From positions 1 through 23,638 of the forward strand of contig WLNK01000006.1 in NCBI GenBank assembly GCA_009699795.1: DNA of 23,638 nucleotides, written 5' to 3'. The stretch comes from Actinomycetota bacterium (lineage in GTDB: Bacteria; Actinomycetota; Actinomycetes; Nanopelagicales; Nanopelagicaceae). The notes under the pieces were generated by a model. That model was not told the origin of the DNA. It was given only the letters and a program-made list of their open reading frames with translations, and did no database searches. Shown one piece after another: positions 1 through 7,359 of the stretch. A program made the position numbers and the translations under genes. Within the stretch, counting starts at the first letter, position 1. Every line of letters starts with the position of its first letter.

Positions 1-1
1 G

Positions 2-1402
2 ATTATCGGAATCTCACTCTTTCGCCCTGGCCCGGTTAAAGCCGACATGATTTCTCCCTTTCTAAAGACAAGACATGGCTTTGCCCAGCGCGCATTTATC
101 CATGACGATCTCGAAGAGATACTGGATGAGACAGAAGGCGTAGTCGTCTTTCACGAACAAGTAATTCGCATCATCGCGAAAATGACTGGCGTTACCTACG
201 CAGATGGCGATCAAAAGCGCCGCTTACTTGGCACAAGAGAAGGCCAACAAGAAGTCTGCGATTGGTTTTACTCACTCGCACTCTCTCGTGGTTATGAAAT
301 GAAGACTGTAGATACAGTCTGGAAAGTCCTGCGAGATTTTGCATCTTTTGGTTTCTGCAAAGCGCACGCTGCAGCATTTGCGCTACCTACATATCAATCA
401 GGTTGGCTTAAAACTCATTACACCGCTGCATTTATCGCCGGCGTACTTACTCACGATCCTGGCATGTACCCAAAACGCTTACTCATTGATGAAGCTCGCC
501 AGTGGGGGATAGAGATTGCCCCAGTAGATGTAAATAAATCTGATGCCGTTTATAGAGTTGAAAAAACAACAGCGCCTGCGCGCGCTCCGTTTGAAGCAGT
601 TAATACAAAAGCATCTGGCGAACTCCTTACTCTTCCTGATGCACGTGGCTATGCAATCCGTATGTCACTTGCAGATATCTCAGGAATATCTAGCGAAGAG
701 ATACAAAATATTGTTAGAGCAAGACCATATTTAGATCTTGCCGATTTCATCTATCGCTCTAAAGCCAGCGTTCCGACAACAGAAGCACTTGTAAATATCG
801 GGGCCTTTGATGAAATCTGCGGAGTCGGCAAGAACGGCGTAAATAGGCGCGACCTCTATATACATCTGCAAGAGTTACAAAAAATAAGCGGAAATAAAAA
901 GAAAGTTGATTCATCTCAACTCTCTTTTAACTTACTCACTAGCGATATCGAAAGCCTTGGTTTGCCAGATATCACTCAAGAAGAACAGCTAAAGGCTGAA
1001 TTAAAAGTTCTCGGTATGGATGTCAGCAGCCATCTACTTGCTCCTTATGGCCAATTTCTAAATTCCATCGGCGTAACAAAATCCTCTGACCTCATAAAAG
1101 CCAGATCTGGTGCTTCTGTCGTTGTTGTAGGCGTAAAAGTTGCCTTACAAACACCACCGATTCGCACGGGTAAGCGCGTTATGTTTCTAACCCTTGATGA
1201 TGGACATGGTTGTAATGATTTAACTTTCTTTGAAAGCGCTCAAGAAAACTTCGCGTATTTAATTAGAAATACTTCGCTCATTCTTGCGCGAGGAGAAATC
1301 CGCAGAACAGGCCCTCGCGGTGTATCTATCCGCGCAACCGGTGCCTGGGATTTAAAAGATGCGTATTCATCATGGAAAAACGAAAGCAAAATAGCCAAGT
1401 AG
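2..1402 (+). CDS. dnaE2: Error-prone DNA polymerase DnaE2, C-terminal part (5' truncated by window)
   Basis: This is the C-terminal part of a C-family DNA polymerase of the DnaE2/ImuC type, the translesion polymerase of the SOS mutasome. The frame is open from base 2; the ATG at 47 is internal, because the codons before it (ending RPGPVKAD) are conserved polymerase sequence. Numbering from that Met, the palm/fingers end includes VFHEQVIRIIAKMTG (about 34-48), FGFCKAHAAAFALPTYQS (about 101-118) and the DnaE2-like GVLTHDPGMYPKRL (about 132-145). A helix-hairpin-helix-like stretch (about 210-260) and an OB-fold-like segment (about 355-400) follow. The THDPGMYPKR block and short C-terminus favour DnaE2 over replicative DnaE1. 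The family is usually LexA-controlled and works with ImuA'/ImuB, but the promoter and upstream neighbours lie outside the window. The stop is 18 bp before a tRNA. Confidence 0.9.
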   Translation: MIGISLFRPGPVKADMISPFLKTRHGFAQRAFIHDDLEEILDETEGVVVFHEQVIRIIAKMTGVTYADGDQKRRLLGTREGQQEVCDWFYSLALSRGYEMKTVDTVWKVLRDFASFGFCKAHAAAFALPTYQSGWLKTHYTAAFIAGVLTHDPGMYPKRLLIDEARQWGIEIAPVDVNKSDAVYRVEKTTAPARAPFEAVNTKASGELLTLPDARGYAIRMSLADISGISSEEIQNIVRARPYLDLADFIYRSKASVPTTEALVNIGAFDEICGVGKNGVNRRDLYIHLQELQKISGNKKKVDSSQLSFNLLTSDIESLGLPDITQEEQLKAELKVLGMDVSSHLLAPYGQFLNSIGVTKSSDLIKARSGASVVVVGVKVALQTPPIRTGKRVMFLTLDDGHGCNDLTFFESAQENFAYLIRNTSLILARGEIRRTGPRGVSIRATGAWDLKDAYSSWKNESKIAK

Positions 1403-1420
1403 ACTGCACCTCGGTCATTG

Positions 1421-1493
1421 GCCCCCATAGTCCAATGGCAGAGACAGAGGACTTAAAATCCTTCCAGTGTCGGTTCGAGTCCGACTGGGGGCA
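1421..1493 (+). tRNA. tRNA-Leu(UAA)-like, class I fold with short variable arm
   Basis: A complete cloverleaf can be drawn. The acceptor stem is 7 bp (GCCCCCA with TGGGGGC). The D stem is 3 bp (GTC/GAC, 1430-1432 with 1443-1445). The anticodon stem is 5 bp (GAGGA/TCCTT) with loop CTTAAAA, giving anticodon TAA at 1454-1456. The variable loop is only 5 nt (CCAGT, 1464-1468). The T stem is GTCGG/CCGAC around loop TTCGAGT, and the discriminator is A73. CCA is not encoded (CAG follows). UAA reads the leucine codon UUA, but bacterial tRNA-Leu normally has a long class II variable arm. The isotype is therefore by anticodon only: it may be a noncanonical tRNA-Leu or a tRNA-like regulatory RNA. It is not an ochre suppressor, which would need UUA. 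Confidence 0.85.
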
Positions 1494-1533
1494 CAGCTAA
1501 AAAGTAAATATAAAAATAAAAACTGGAGGGAAA

Positions 1534-1725
1534 ATGGCAATTGTAAGTTTTAACGTTGAGTTAGTTGCAGAAATTCCTGTGACAATTAATGAATCCTCCC
1601 GTGAAGAGGGTCAGTCATATGTAGATCTCATTACAGATGCGGTGACCAGCTTTATGGAAAATAACGACCTAAACGAACTAGATTTCCAGGTCAAAATTGT
1701 CGGGGACGTAATCGGCGCTGACTAG
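1534..1725 (+). CDS. Small hypothetical protein, 63 aa
   Basis: I do not recognise this family. The ATG is preceded by a good Shine-Dalgarno sequence (GGAGG at 1525-1529, 4-nt spacing) in an A-rich leader, which supports real translation. The 63-residue product is acidic (many D/E, few K/R), has no cysteine, no signal peptide and no convincing membrane segment, and alternates hydrophobic residues at its start (VSFNVELVAEIPV) and end (LDFQVKIVGDVIG). That pattern suggests a small soluble alpha/beta fold with two edge strands around a central helix (about residues 28-42). It lies 40 bp after the tRNA and could share its transcript, or use an AT-rich promoter in 1501-1520. The next gene is convergent and ends 45 bp downstream. 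Confidence 0.6.
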   Translation: MAIVSFNVELVAEIPVTINESSREEGQSYVDLITDAVTSFMENNDLNELDFQVKIVGDVIGAD

Positions 1726-1770
1726 TACCGATGTTTACAATTCGACTGATAATGAAAACTTAAGCTCGAA

Positions 1771-4470
1771 CTATCTAATTTGTAAATTCAAAAGTTGTAA
1801 AACACTTAAGTAGTTCTTACCAGAGGCACTTGTCATAGCGATTTCGCACGTGCGATTTGTTGAGATATATGAATCTGCCTTCGTGGATTGAATGAAGCTC
1901 ACTTCATCAGCGGTCGCAGATTTGGTGAGCTCCGGATGCAATAGCCCGCGATCGCCGGCAAATGCGCAGCAACCCCAATTAGGCGGAACTATGACTTCGT
2001 GTGCGAGTGCGGCTGCAATAGTTAGCAATCCAGCACTTTCATCGAGCTTTGTTGATGAGCAGGTTGGGTGAACTACTACAGAATTAATTTTCGTTATTTG
2101 TAATTTATCGATGACATATTTTGCTAGAAAAGTTGGCGCATCAAGTACTTCAATTCCCTTAATTGAAGAGATGAATCCTTCAGAGCATGATGAGTTATCA
2201 CTCACAACTGGAACGCCAAACTTGGCTAACTTGTCTGCGAGTGCTTTATTTTCTAGGCTAATGTGTGCGGCGCCCTGCTTCATTCCCTTTGACTTCCAAG
2301 GTGTGCCACAACAAATACTCGAAATTTCTTCTGGCGTATAAATCTTCAAACCAGCTTTGGCACAGATTTCTTCAAAGTTGCTTTGTCCAGAAGGGCCGAA
2401 AATTTCACCCGTACAAGAAGGTAAGTAAATTACATCTGGCTTTGCGTTATTTTTTGAAGTGCGCTTTTTTCCAGGAGTAATTGATCCGTCCATATATGGG
2501 AGCGCTTCATCGCCAAGAAGTGCACGCAGAGATTTGGTAGCAAGCTTTGAGAGAAGTGGAACTTTGTGAGAAATAGTGATTGCAGCGCGCACGGCATAAA
2601 GTGTGTGTGACCAGTTTTGTGAAGTGAATTTCCAGACCAGCTCACTAAATGGCGAGCTCTTCTCTGAACGAAGGCGCTTTACAAGATCACCGGTATTGAT
2701 GTGTAGCGGGCAACTAACAGAACAGATTCCATCGGCTGCACATGTTTGGATTCCATCGTATTCAAAAGCTTTATTTAGTTCGCGGACGACATTTGAATTT
2801 CCGTCTAGCTTTGCAGTGACTATCGCTCGGCGAATGACAATTCTTTGGCGTGGAGTCAGCGTTAAATGTTTACTTGGGCAACTCTGTTCGCAATAGCCAC
2901 ATTCAACACAGCTATCAACTTCTTTTTCAACAGATGGTGAAGTCTTGAAATTCTTTAGGTGAATTTTCGCATCTGAACTAATAATTACATCAGGATTCAG
3001 AATGCCTTTAGGGTCGAATGCTTTTTTGATTGCAACCATGAATGAATAAAGTTCGGTCCCGTATTGACGCTCCACAAATGGGGCCATGATGCGGCCGGTT
3101 CCGTGCTCTGCCTTTAAAGTCCCACCGTCAGCTAGAACAAAATCAGCCATCTCATCTGTAAATCTTTCGTAACGAAGCCTTGATGCCGAATCAGTGAAAT
3201 CTTCATTTAACATAAAGTGGATATTTCCATTTTTTGCATGGCCAAAAATCACGCTGTCTTTGTATTGATGTTTTTCAATGAGCTTGGTCAAAGATTCGCA
3301 GGTTTTAGCCAGTTGGTGAACAGGAACTGCAATATCTTCAAGCAGTGCAGTGGTCCCGGAGGGCCTAGCTTCTGCAACCGTGGCATATAGGTTTTTACGC
3401 ACATGCCAGAGATCATTCCTCGTGCGAAGTTCTTGAGTGAATGTTGAAGGTGAAGAGAGCTTTAAACGAGTGAGCAAATCTTTTGCTTCTGACTCACGAC
3501 TGTGAAGTTCGTTTGAAGATAATTCTTGATACTCAACAATAAGGCCAGCATGTTCCTGGATTGAGAGCGATTTCATCTGAGAGATTGCTTTTGGATCACG
3601 CTGTGCAACTAAGAGAGAAGTCTTATCTAGAAGTTCGATTGCAGCTGCACCTGAATCAACGAGTGCAGGGAGTGCATCGTTTGCTGATCGCATTGAATCA
3701 AAGAAGAGAAGCGCGCTGGTTGCGAAAGGCTTTATAGGCACCGTGCGAAATGTTGCCTCAGATACAAAGGCAAGAGTTCCTTCGCTACCAATCATCAAGT
3801 GCAGCAAAATCTCCGTCGGAGTATGGAAATCAATGAAGGCATTTATTCCATAACCCATGGTGTTCTTACCTGCAAACTGACGAGCGATTTCTTTCTGAAG
3901 ATCCGGACGATTATCAACGATTTTCTTTATGGCCATTAGCTGGTCAAAAAGAATTGGTGCATGCTTGTAAAAATCAGCATCAGCGCTCGAGGAAGATGTG
4001 TCGAAGAGAGAACCATCAGAGAAAACAACCTTCATCGCTTCAATTGTTTTATAAGCGTTTGTTTCGGTACCGCAAAGCATGCCGCTTGAGTTATTTGCAA
4101 TGACTCCGCCGATAGTGGCCGCTATTTCACTTGCGGGGTCCGGTCCGAATTTATATCCATAACCCTTAAGGCGGTTATTAACCTCACGAACCGAAACTCC
4201 AGGTTCAACTCTTATTCTTTTACCGCCATCTAATATTTCAACACCGCGAAAACCTGATCGTGTATCTACGAGTAGTTCTTCGGTAACTCCTTGGCCGCTA
4301 AGACTTGTTCCTCCGGAGCGAAAGGTAAGTGGGCGACCAGATTCAAATTGTTTGCGAAGGAGAGCTGAAATTTCCGCGAGATTTTTGGGGGAGGCAACTT
4401 CTTTGGGAATTAAGAGATAGTGCGAGGCATCATTTGCCATCGCATATCGATCTATCGTGCGATTTGCCAC
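1771..4470 (-). CDS. Fused FAD-binding / iron-sulfur D-2-hydroxyacid (D-lactate or glycolate type) dehydrogenase
   Basis: This 899-residue flavoprotein joins a GlcD/DLD-like half and a GlcF-like half in one chain. The FAD_binding_4 (PCMH) half has RSGGTSLSGQG (about 51-61) and the GVIANNSSGMLCGT stretch (about 122-135). The FAD-oxidase C half has GHAKNGNIHFML (about 408-419) and EHGTGR (about 455-460). Two ferredoxin-like clusters follow: CVECGYCEQSCP near 519-530 and CAADGICSVSCP near 575-586. Two CCG-type motifs follow: SICCGTPWKSKG near 718 and WGCCAFAGDRG near 833. Such enzymes oxidise D-2-hydroxyacids and pass electrons to the respiratory chain; the exact substrate (D-lactate, glycolate, 2-hydroxyglutarate) cannot be told from sequence alone. 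The start is GTG with a weak purine tract; an in-frame ATG lies 10 codons in. It is divergent from the aldolase operon. Confidence 0.85.
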   Translation of the reverse strand: MANRTIDRYAMANDASHYLLIPKEVASPKNLAEISALLRKQFESGRPLTFRSGGTSLSGQGVTEELLVDTRSGFRGVEILDGGKRIRVEPGVSVREVNNRLKGYGYKFGPDPASEIAATIGGVIANNSSGMLCGTETNAYKTIEAMKVVFSDGSLFDTSSSSADADFYKHAPILFDQLMAIKKIVDNRPDLQKEIARQFAGKNTMGYGINAFIDFHTPTEILLHLMIGSEGTLAFVSEATFRTVPIKPFATSALLFFDSMRSANDALPALVDSGAAAIELLDKTSLLVAQRDPKAISQMKSLSIQEHAGLIVEYQELSSNELHSRESEAKDLLTRLKLSSPSTFTQELRTRNDLWHVRKNLYATVAEARPSGTTALLEDIAVPVHQLAKTCESLTKLIEKHQYKDSVIFGHAKNGNIHFMLNEDFTDSASRLRYERFTDEMADFVLADGGTLKAEHGTGRIMAPFVERQYGTELYSFMVAIKKAFDPKGILNPDVIISSDAKIHLKNFKTSPSVEKEVDSCVECGYCEQSCPSKHLTLTPRQRIVIRRAIVTAKLDGNSNVVRELNKAFEYDGIQTCAADGICSVSCPLHINTGDLVKRLRSEKSSPFSELVWKFTSQNWSHTLYAVRAAITISHKVPLLSKLATKSLRALLGDEALPYMDGSITPGKKRTSKNNAKPDVIYLPSCTGEIFGPSGQSNFEEICAKAGLKIYTPEEISSICCGTPWKSKGMKQGAAHISLENKALADKLAKFGVPVVSDNSSCSEGFISSIKGIEVLDAPTFLAKYVIDKLQITKINSVVVHPTCSSTKLDESAGLLTIAAALAHEVIVPPNWGCCAFAGDRGLLHPELTKSATADEVSFIQSTKADSYISTNRTCEIAMTSASGKNYLSVLQLLNLQIR

Positions 4471-4488
4471 AAGTTATTCTTTCACACC

Positions 4489-4504
4489 ATCTATACGAAT
4501 AGAT
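4489..4504. promoter_or_regulatory. Perfect 6-4-6 inverted repeat in divergent promoter region, candidate operator
   Basis: ATCTAT, spacer ACGA, ATAGAT form a perfect inverted repeat in the 96-bp gap between the divergent FAD dehydrogenase (starts 4470) and aldolase (starts 4567). It overlaps a second palindrome, AGATATCT (4501-4508). No T-run follows it, so it does not look like a terminator. Its size and place fit the binding site of a dimeric repressor serving both directions, but no regulator gene is next to it. Confidence 0.4.
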
Positions 4505-4566
4505 ATCTCTAAAGGTATTCTTGCCGCATACCCAATAGCCACTCACCAAATAGAAGGAGTCAATAA

Positions 4567-5394
4567 ATGTCTGATGCGTCCATTCGCCTTTCGCGCTTAT
4601 TCAACAAAGGACGATGCCTTGACATTGCAGTTGACCATGGTTTCTTCGGTGAGGGTTCATTTCTTGCTGGCATCGAAGATATGGATTCGGCAATCAAGAC
4701 TTTGGTCAATGCAGCTCCTGATGCAATTCAGTTAACAATTGGACAAGCGCGCAAACTTCAAAACGTTGACCAAAAGGATCGTCCGAGTTTGGTACTTCGC
4801 ACGGATGTAGCAAATATTTATGGCAAGAAACTTCCTGACCACATGTTCAGCATTTCAATCGAAGAGCCAGTTCTAACAGCCGTGCGCCTTGATGCAGCAA
4901 TCGTGGTTGTAAATCTTCTTGATCTTCCATCACGCCCAGAGATGCTTGAAGCTTGTATTCGTAACATTGTGAAACTTCGTGCGCAATGCGATCACTACGG
5001 AATGCCGCTCATGGTTGAGCCGCTTGTTATGAAAGAGACCAACGGCGGTGGATACGCCTCCGATGGCGCACCAGAGAAAGTGATTCCACTTGTTCGACAG
5101 GCTGTAGAACTTGGAGCCGATGTTATTAAAGCTGACCCAACAGATGATCCGAAAGATTATGTACACGTTATTAAAACTGCAGGAAACATTCCCGTACTTG
5201 TTCGCGGTGGCGGACGTGTGCCAGATGAAGAACTTCTAAATCGCACTCAAGAAGTTTTAAATATGGGTGCAGCAGGAATTGTTTACGGTCGCAACATCAT
5301 TCAACATGCAACACCAGACAAGATGACTCGCGCTCTCATGTCGATGCTTCACGAAGGCGCTTCTGTTCAATCTGCTCTCGCAATTCTTAAGTAA
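4567..5394 (+). CDS. Class I aldolase, DeoC/LacD/FBA-like (beta/alpha)8 barrel
   Basis: This 275-residue protein has the pattern of Schiff-base aldolases of the archaeal-FBA/LsrF/DeoC-LacD superfamily, and I place it near the actinobacterial Cgl0159-like group. The AVDHG motif lies near residues 21-25. The likely catalytic lysine is K188 in DVIKADPT. A glycine-rich phosphate-binding loop, VRGGGR, starts near 211, and AAGIVYGRNI near 236-245 is the second phosphate-binding turn. The start is a clear ATG with SD AGAAGGAG. The next gene, a Gfo/Idh/MocA dehydrogenase, follows after 10 bp, so the pair probably acts in one carbohydrate or polyol route (inference). The true substrate is unknown; fructose-bisphosphate, deoxyribose-phosphate or another sugar phosphate are all possible. 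Confidence 0.75.
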   Translation: MSDASIRLSRLFNKGRCLDIAVDHGFFGEGSFLAGIEDMDSAIKTLVNAAPDAIQLTIGQARKLQNVDQKDRPSLVLRTDVANIYGKKLPDHMFSISIEEPVLTAVRLDAAIVVVNLLDLPSRPEMLEACIRNIVKLRAQCDHYGMPLMVEPLVMKETNGGGYASDGAPEKVIPLVRQAVELGADVIKADPTDDPKDYVHVIKTAGNIPVLVRGGGRVPDEELLNRTQEVLNMGAAGIVYGRNIIQHATPDKMTRALMSMLHEGASVQSALAILK

Positions 5395-5404
5395 GGGAGC
5401 CGAT

Positions 5405-6538
5405 ATGTCTCAGAAGAAAGTAAACGTTGGCATCATTGGCGGCGGCCTCATGGGTAAAGAACTTGTGGCTGCATGTGGTCGATGGGATGCGCTCGTTGAT
5501 CATCCAGTGCGACCGGAAGTTATCGCAGTTGCTGATCCGTCACCTGCGGTTCGGTCATGGTTTGAAAACGCAAAAATTCCCAACATTTATGAGGATTACA
5601 AGCAACTTCTTGCCGATCCAAAAGTGGATGTCGTTTATATAGCGGTCCCACATAATCTTCACGAAGAGATTTACTTAGCCACAGTTGCTGCGGGAAAAGA
5701 TTTTTTGGGTGAAAAACCTTTTGGAATTGATAAATCTGCATCATCAAAAATAGTTGCGGCAATCAAAGCAAGCAAAGTTTTCGTGCGCGTATCAAGTGAG
5801 ATGCCTTTCTATCCAGGGGCTCAAGCAGCGTTTAACTATGCCAAATCCGGTGCGCTTGGCGAGATTGTGGAAGTGCATTCTGCATTTCTTCACTCATCAG
5901 ATTTAGATATTGCAAAGCCAATTAACTGGAAGCGCATCGTTAAATTCTGCGGTGAAATTGGCGTAATGGGCGATTTAGGAATGCACGTTGCACATGTTCC
6001 TGCTCGACTTGGTTTTGAAGCAAAATCTGTTTATTCATTACTTGATGACATCGTTAAAGTTCGAAGCGATGGCAAAGGTGGCGAAGTTGCTTGCGATACT
6101 TTCGATAACGCTGTCCTTGCGATGAAAGCTAAATCTGCATCACAAGATCGCGAATTTCCGATGTTTTGGGAGATGAAGAGAATCGCTCCGGGTGAAAGCA
6201 ACACATGGCAATTCCAAGCGATGGGAATGAAGGGTGGAGTTAAATTCTCAACCAGAACCCCAGCAACTTTCCATAAATTTGCATATGCAAACGGTGAGCA
6301 AATTTGGCAGGAAATTCAGCCTGGACACAAGACCAACTGGCCTGTAATCACAGGCGGTATTTTTGAATTCGGCTTCCCAGACTCACTCCTACAGATGTGG
6401 GCTGCTTATTTCGCAGAGCGAGAAGGCCTTCTTGGAGATAAATTTGGTTGTGCAACTATTGATGAAGTTTTAAAGTCGCATCTTGTTTTTGAGGCCGCTA
6501 TGGAATCAAATAAAACTGGTGCAGCTGTAAAGCTTTAA
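5405..6538 (+). CDS. Gfo/Idh/MocA family NAD(P)-dependent oxidoreductase
   Basis: This 377-residue cytosolic dehydrogenase opens with a Rossmann fold, VGIIGGGLMGKEL (about 8-20). The family motif EKPFG is at 103-107, with its likely catalytic lysine at 104. The C-terminal alpha/beta domain includes GVMGDLGMHVAHVPARLGF (about 187-205), where the family commonly has a substrate-binding histidine. Members oxidise sugars, inositols or related polyols with NAD(P). SD GGGAG sits just after the aldolase stop (10-bp gap), indicating co-transcription and probably translational coupling. The length is ordinary for the family. The substrate is not predictable from the sequence; a joint route with the upstream aldolase is likely. 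Confidence 0.85.
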   Translation: MSQKKVNVGIIGGGLMGKELVAACGRWDALVDHPVRPEVIAVADPSPAVRSWFENAKIPNIYEDYKQLLADPKVDVVYIAVPHNLHEEIYLATVAAGKDFLGEKPFGIDKSASSKIVAAIKASKVFVRVSSEMPFYPGAQAAFNYAKSGALGEIVEVHSAFLHSSDLDIAKPINWKRIVKFCGEIGVMGDLGMHVAHVPARLGFEAKSVYSLLDDIVKVRSDGKGGEVACDTFDNAVLAMKAKSASQDREFPMFWEMKRIAPGESNTWQFQAMGMKGGVKFSTRTPATFHKFAYANGEQIWQEIQPGHKTNWPVITGGIFEFGFPDSLLQMWAAYFAEREGLLGDKFGCATIDEVLKSHLVFEAAMESNKTGAAVKL

Positions 6539-6562
6539 GTGCACACTAAGAAAGGTTAGGTA

Positions 6563-7306
6563 ATGCAAAGTTCAAATCCTGTATTAACTCGAGGCCGTGG
6601 ATTCGCAGCTATGAATCCAAATAACACTGATTCACTTGAAGCTGCATATGCAGCACCTTCAGCAGGTGGCGTATCAACTGGCCGCATGACAATTGAAGAT
6701 GTTGTTATGCGAACAGGGACACTCTTCCTGGTACTTGTTGCAGTTGGGTCGGTTGCATACGGCGCTAATAACGGCGGACTTGCAGCAATTGGAATCTTTG
6801 GTGGATTTATTCTTGCAATGGTTAATTCATTCAAGAAATCTGTAAGTCCTGCACTTGTTATTGCTTACGCAGCATTTGAAGGGCTAGCGCTAGGTGGTAT
6901 TAGTCGCTACTACAACGACATCTATCCCGGAATTGTGAGCCAGGCAGTACTTGGCACGCTCTGTGCATTCGGTGGAATCCTCTTTGCTTACCGAAGTGGA
7001 AAAATTCGCGTAACTCCAAAGTTCACTCGAATTATGATCGGCGCACTTGTGGGCTACATGGTCTTTGGCCTCATAACGCTATTCACAGGTTTCCCAGGTG
7101 GAAGTACAGGAACACTCATTGCAGTTGCTGGTGTGGCACTTGCAACTTTCTTTCTTGTTCTTGATTTCGACCAAATTGAAAAAACAATCGCAGCAGGCGC
7201 ACCACGCAATGAATCTTGGCGCTCTGCTTTTGGTTTGATGGTTACTTTAGTTTGGCTTTACCTAGAAGTTCTGCGATTGGTTTCTATACTTCGTAACAAC
7301 GACTAG
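6563..7306 (+). CDS. Bax inhibitor-1/YccA-like integral membrane protein
   Basis: This 247-residue protein has an approximately 45-residue polar N-terminus (SNPVLTRGRGF, residues 3-13, is typical of the actinobacterial Bax1-I/YccA-like group). Six or seven hydrophobic segments follow, among them FLVLVAVGSVAYGA, AIGIFGGFILAMV, ALVIAYAAFEGLALGGIS, AVLGTLCAFGGILFAY and LVGYMVFGLITLF. A conserved aspartate pair in VLDFDQIEK (about 199-207) matches the family's C-terminal acidic motif linked to ion leak in structural work. The molecular role in bacteria is unsettled. The start has SD AGAAAGG with 7-nt spacing. It is third in the aldolase run (24-bp gap) and is followed by a strong terminator, so it may simply ride on that transcript. 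Confidence 0.85.
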   Translation: MQSSNPVLTRGRGFAAMNPNNTDSLEAAYAAPSAGGVSTGRMTIEDVVMRTGTLFLVLVAVGSVAYGANNGGLAAIGIFGGFILAMVNSFKKSVSPALVIAYAAFEGLALGGISRYYNDIYPGIVSQAVLGTLCAFGGILFAYRSGKIRVTPKFTRIMIGALVGYMVFGLITLFTGFPGGSTGTLIAVAGVALATFFLVLDFDQIEKTIAAGAPRNESWRSAFGLMVTLVWLYLEVLRLVSILRNND

Positions 7307-7318
7307 TTCTTCGCATTA

Positions 7319-7359
7319 AGAATTACCCGAGATGAGATTTTCTTGTCTCGGGTAATTTT
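7319..7359 (+). terminator. Strong hairpin terminator overlapping the 3' end of a convergent gene
   Basis: The arms 7321-7332 and 7346-7357 are a perfect 12-bp inverted repeat. Wobble and Watson-Crick pairs continue the stem inward almost to a TTT loop at 7338-7340, so the whole segment folds as one hairpin. TTTTATT follows on the plus strand. It ends the aldolase / dehydrogenase / Bax-inhibitor transcript. The stop and last codons of the convergent MFS gene lie inside the stem. On the minus strand the flank has few U residues, so termination in that direction is less certain. Confidence 0.8.

Noticed and set aside
1421..1493. The tRNA read as an ochre suppressor or as tRNA-Lys.
   Set aside because: An ochre suppressor needs anticodon UUA and tRNA-Lys needs UUU or CUU; the paired stem fixes the loop as CTTAAAA, so the anticodon is UAA.
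1726..1790. Possible terminator between the 63-residue gene and the FAD dehydrogenase (TTTACAA/TTGTAAA and TTCGA/TCGAA arms).
   Set aside because: The arms are short, AT-rich and separated by a large loop with a 9-nt bulge, and no T-run follows. Not strong enough to call.
2111..2896. Plus-strand open frames opposite the FAD dehydrogenase.
   Set aside because: They have no ribosome binding site or recognisable domain and lie across a long, well-conserved minus-strand gene.
4457..4735. Plus-strand 92-residue frame overlapping the aldolase start.
   Set aside because: It is in a different frame from the aldolase, which has a clear SD and domain match; the overlap is a shadow.
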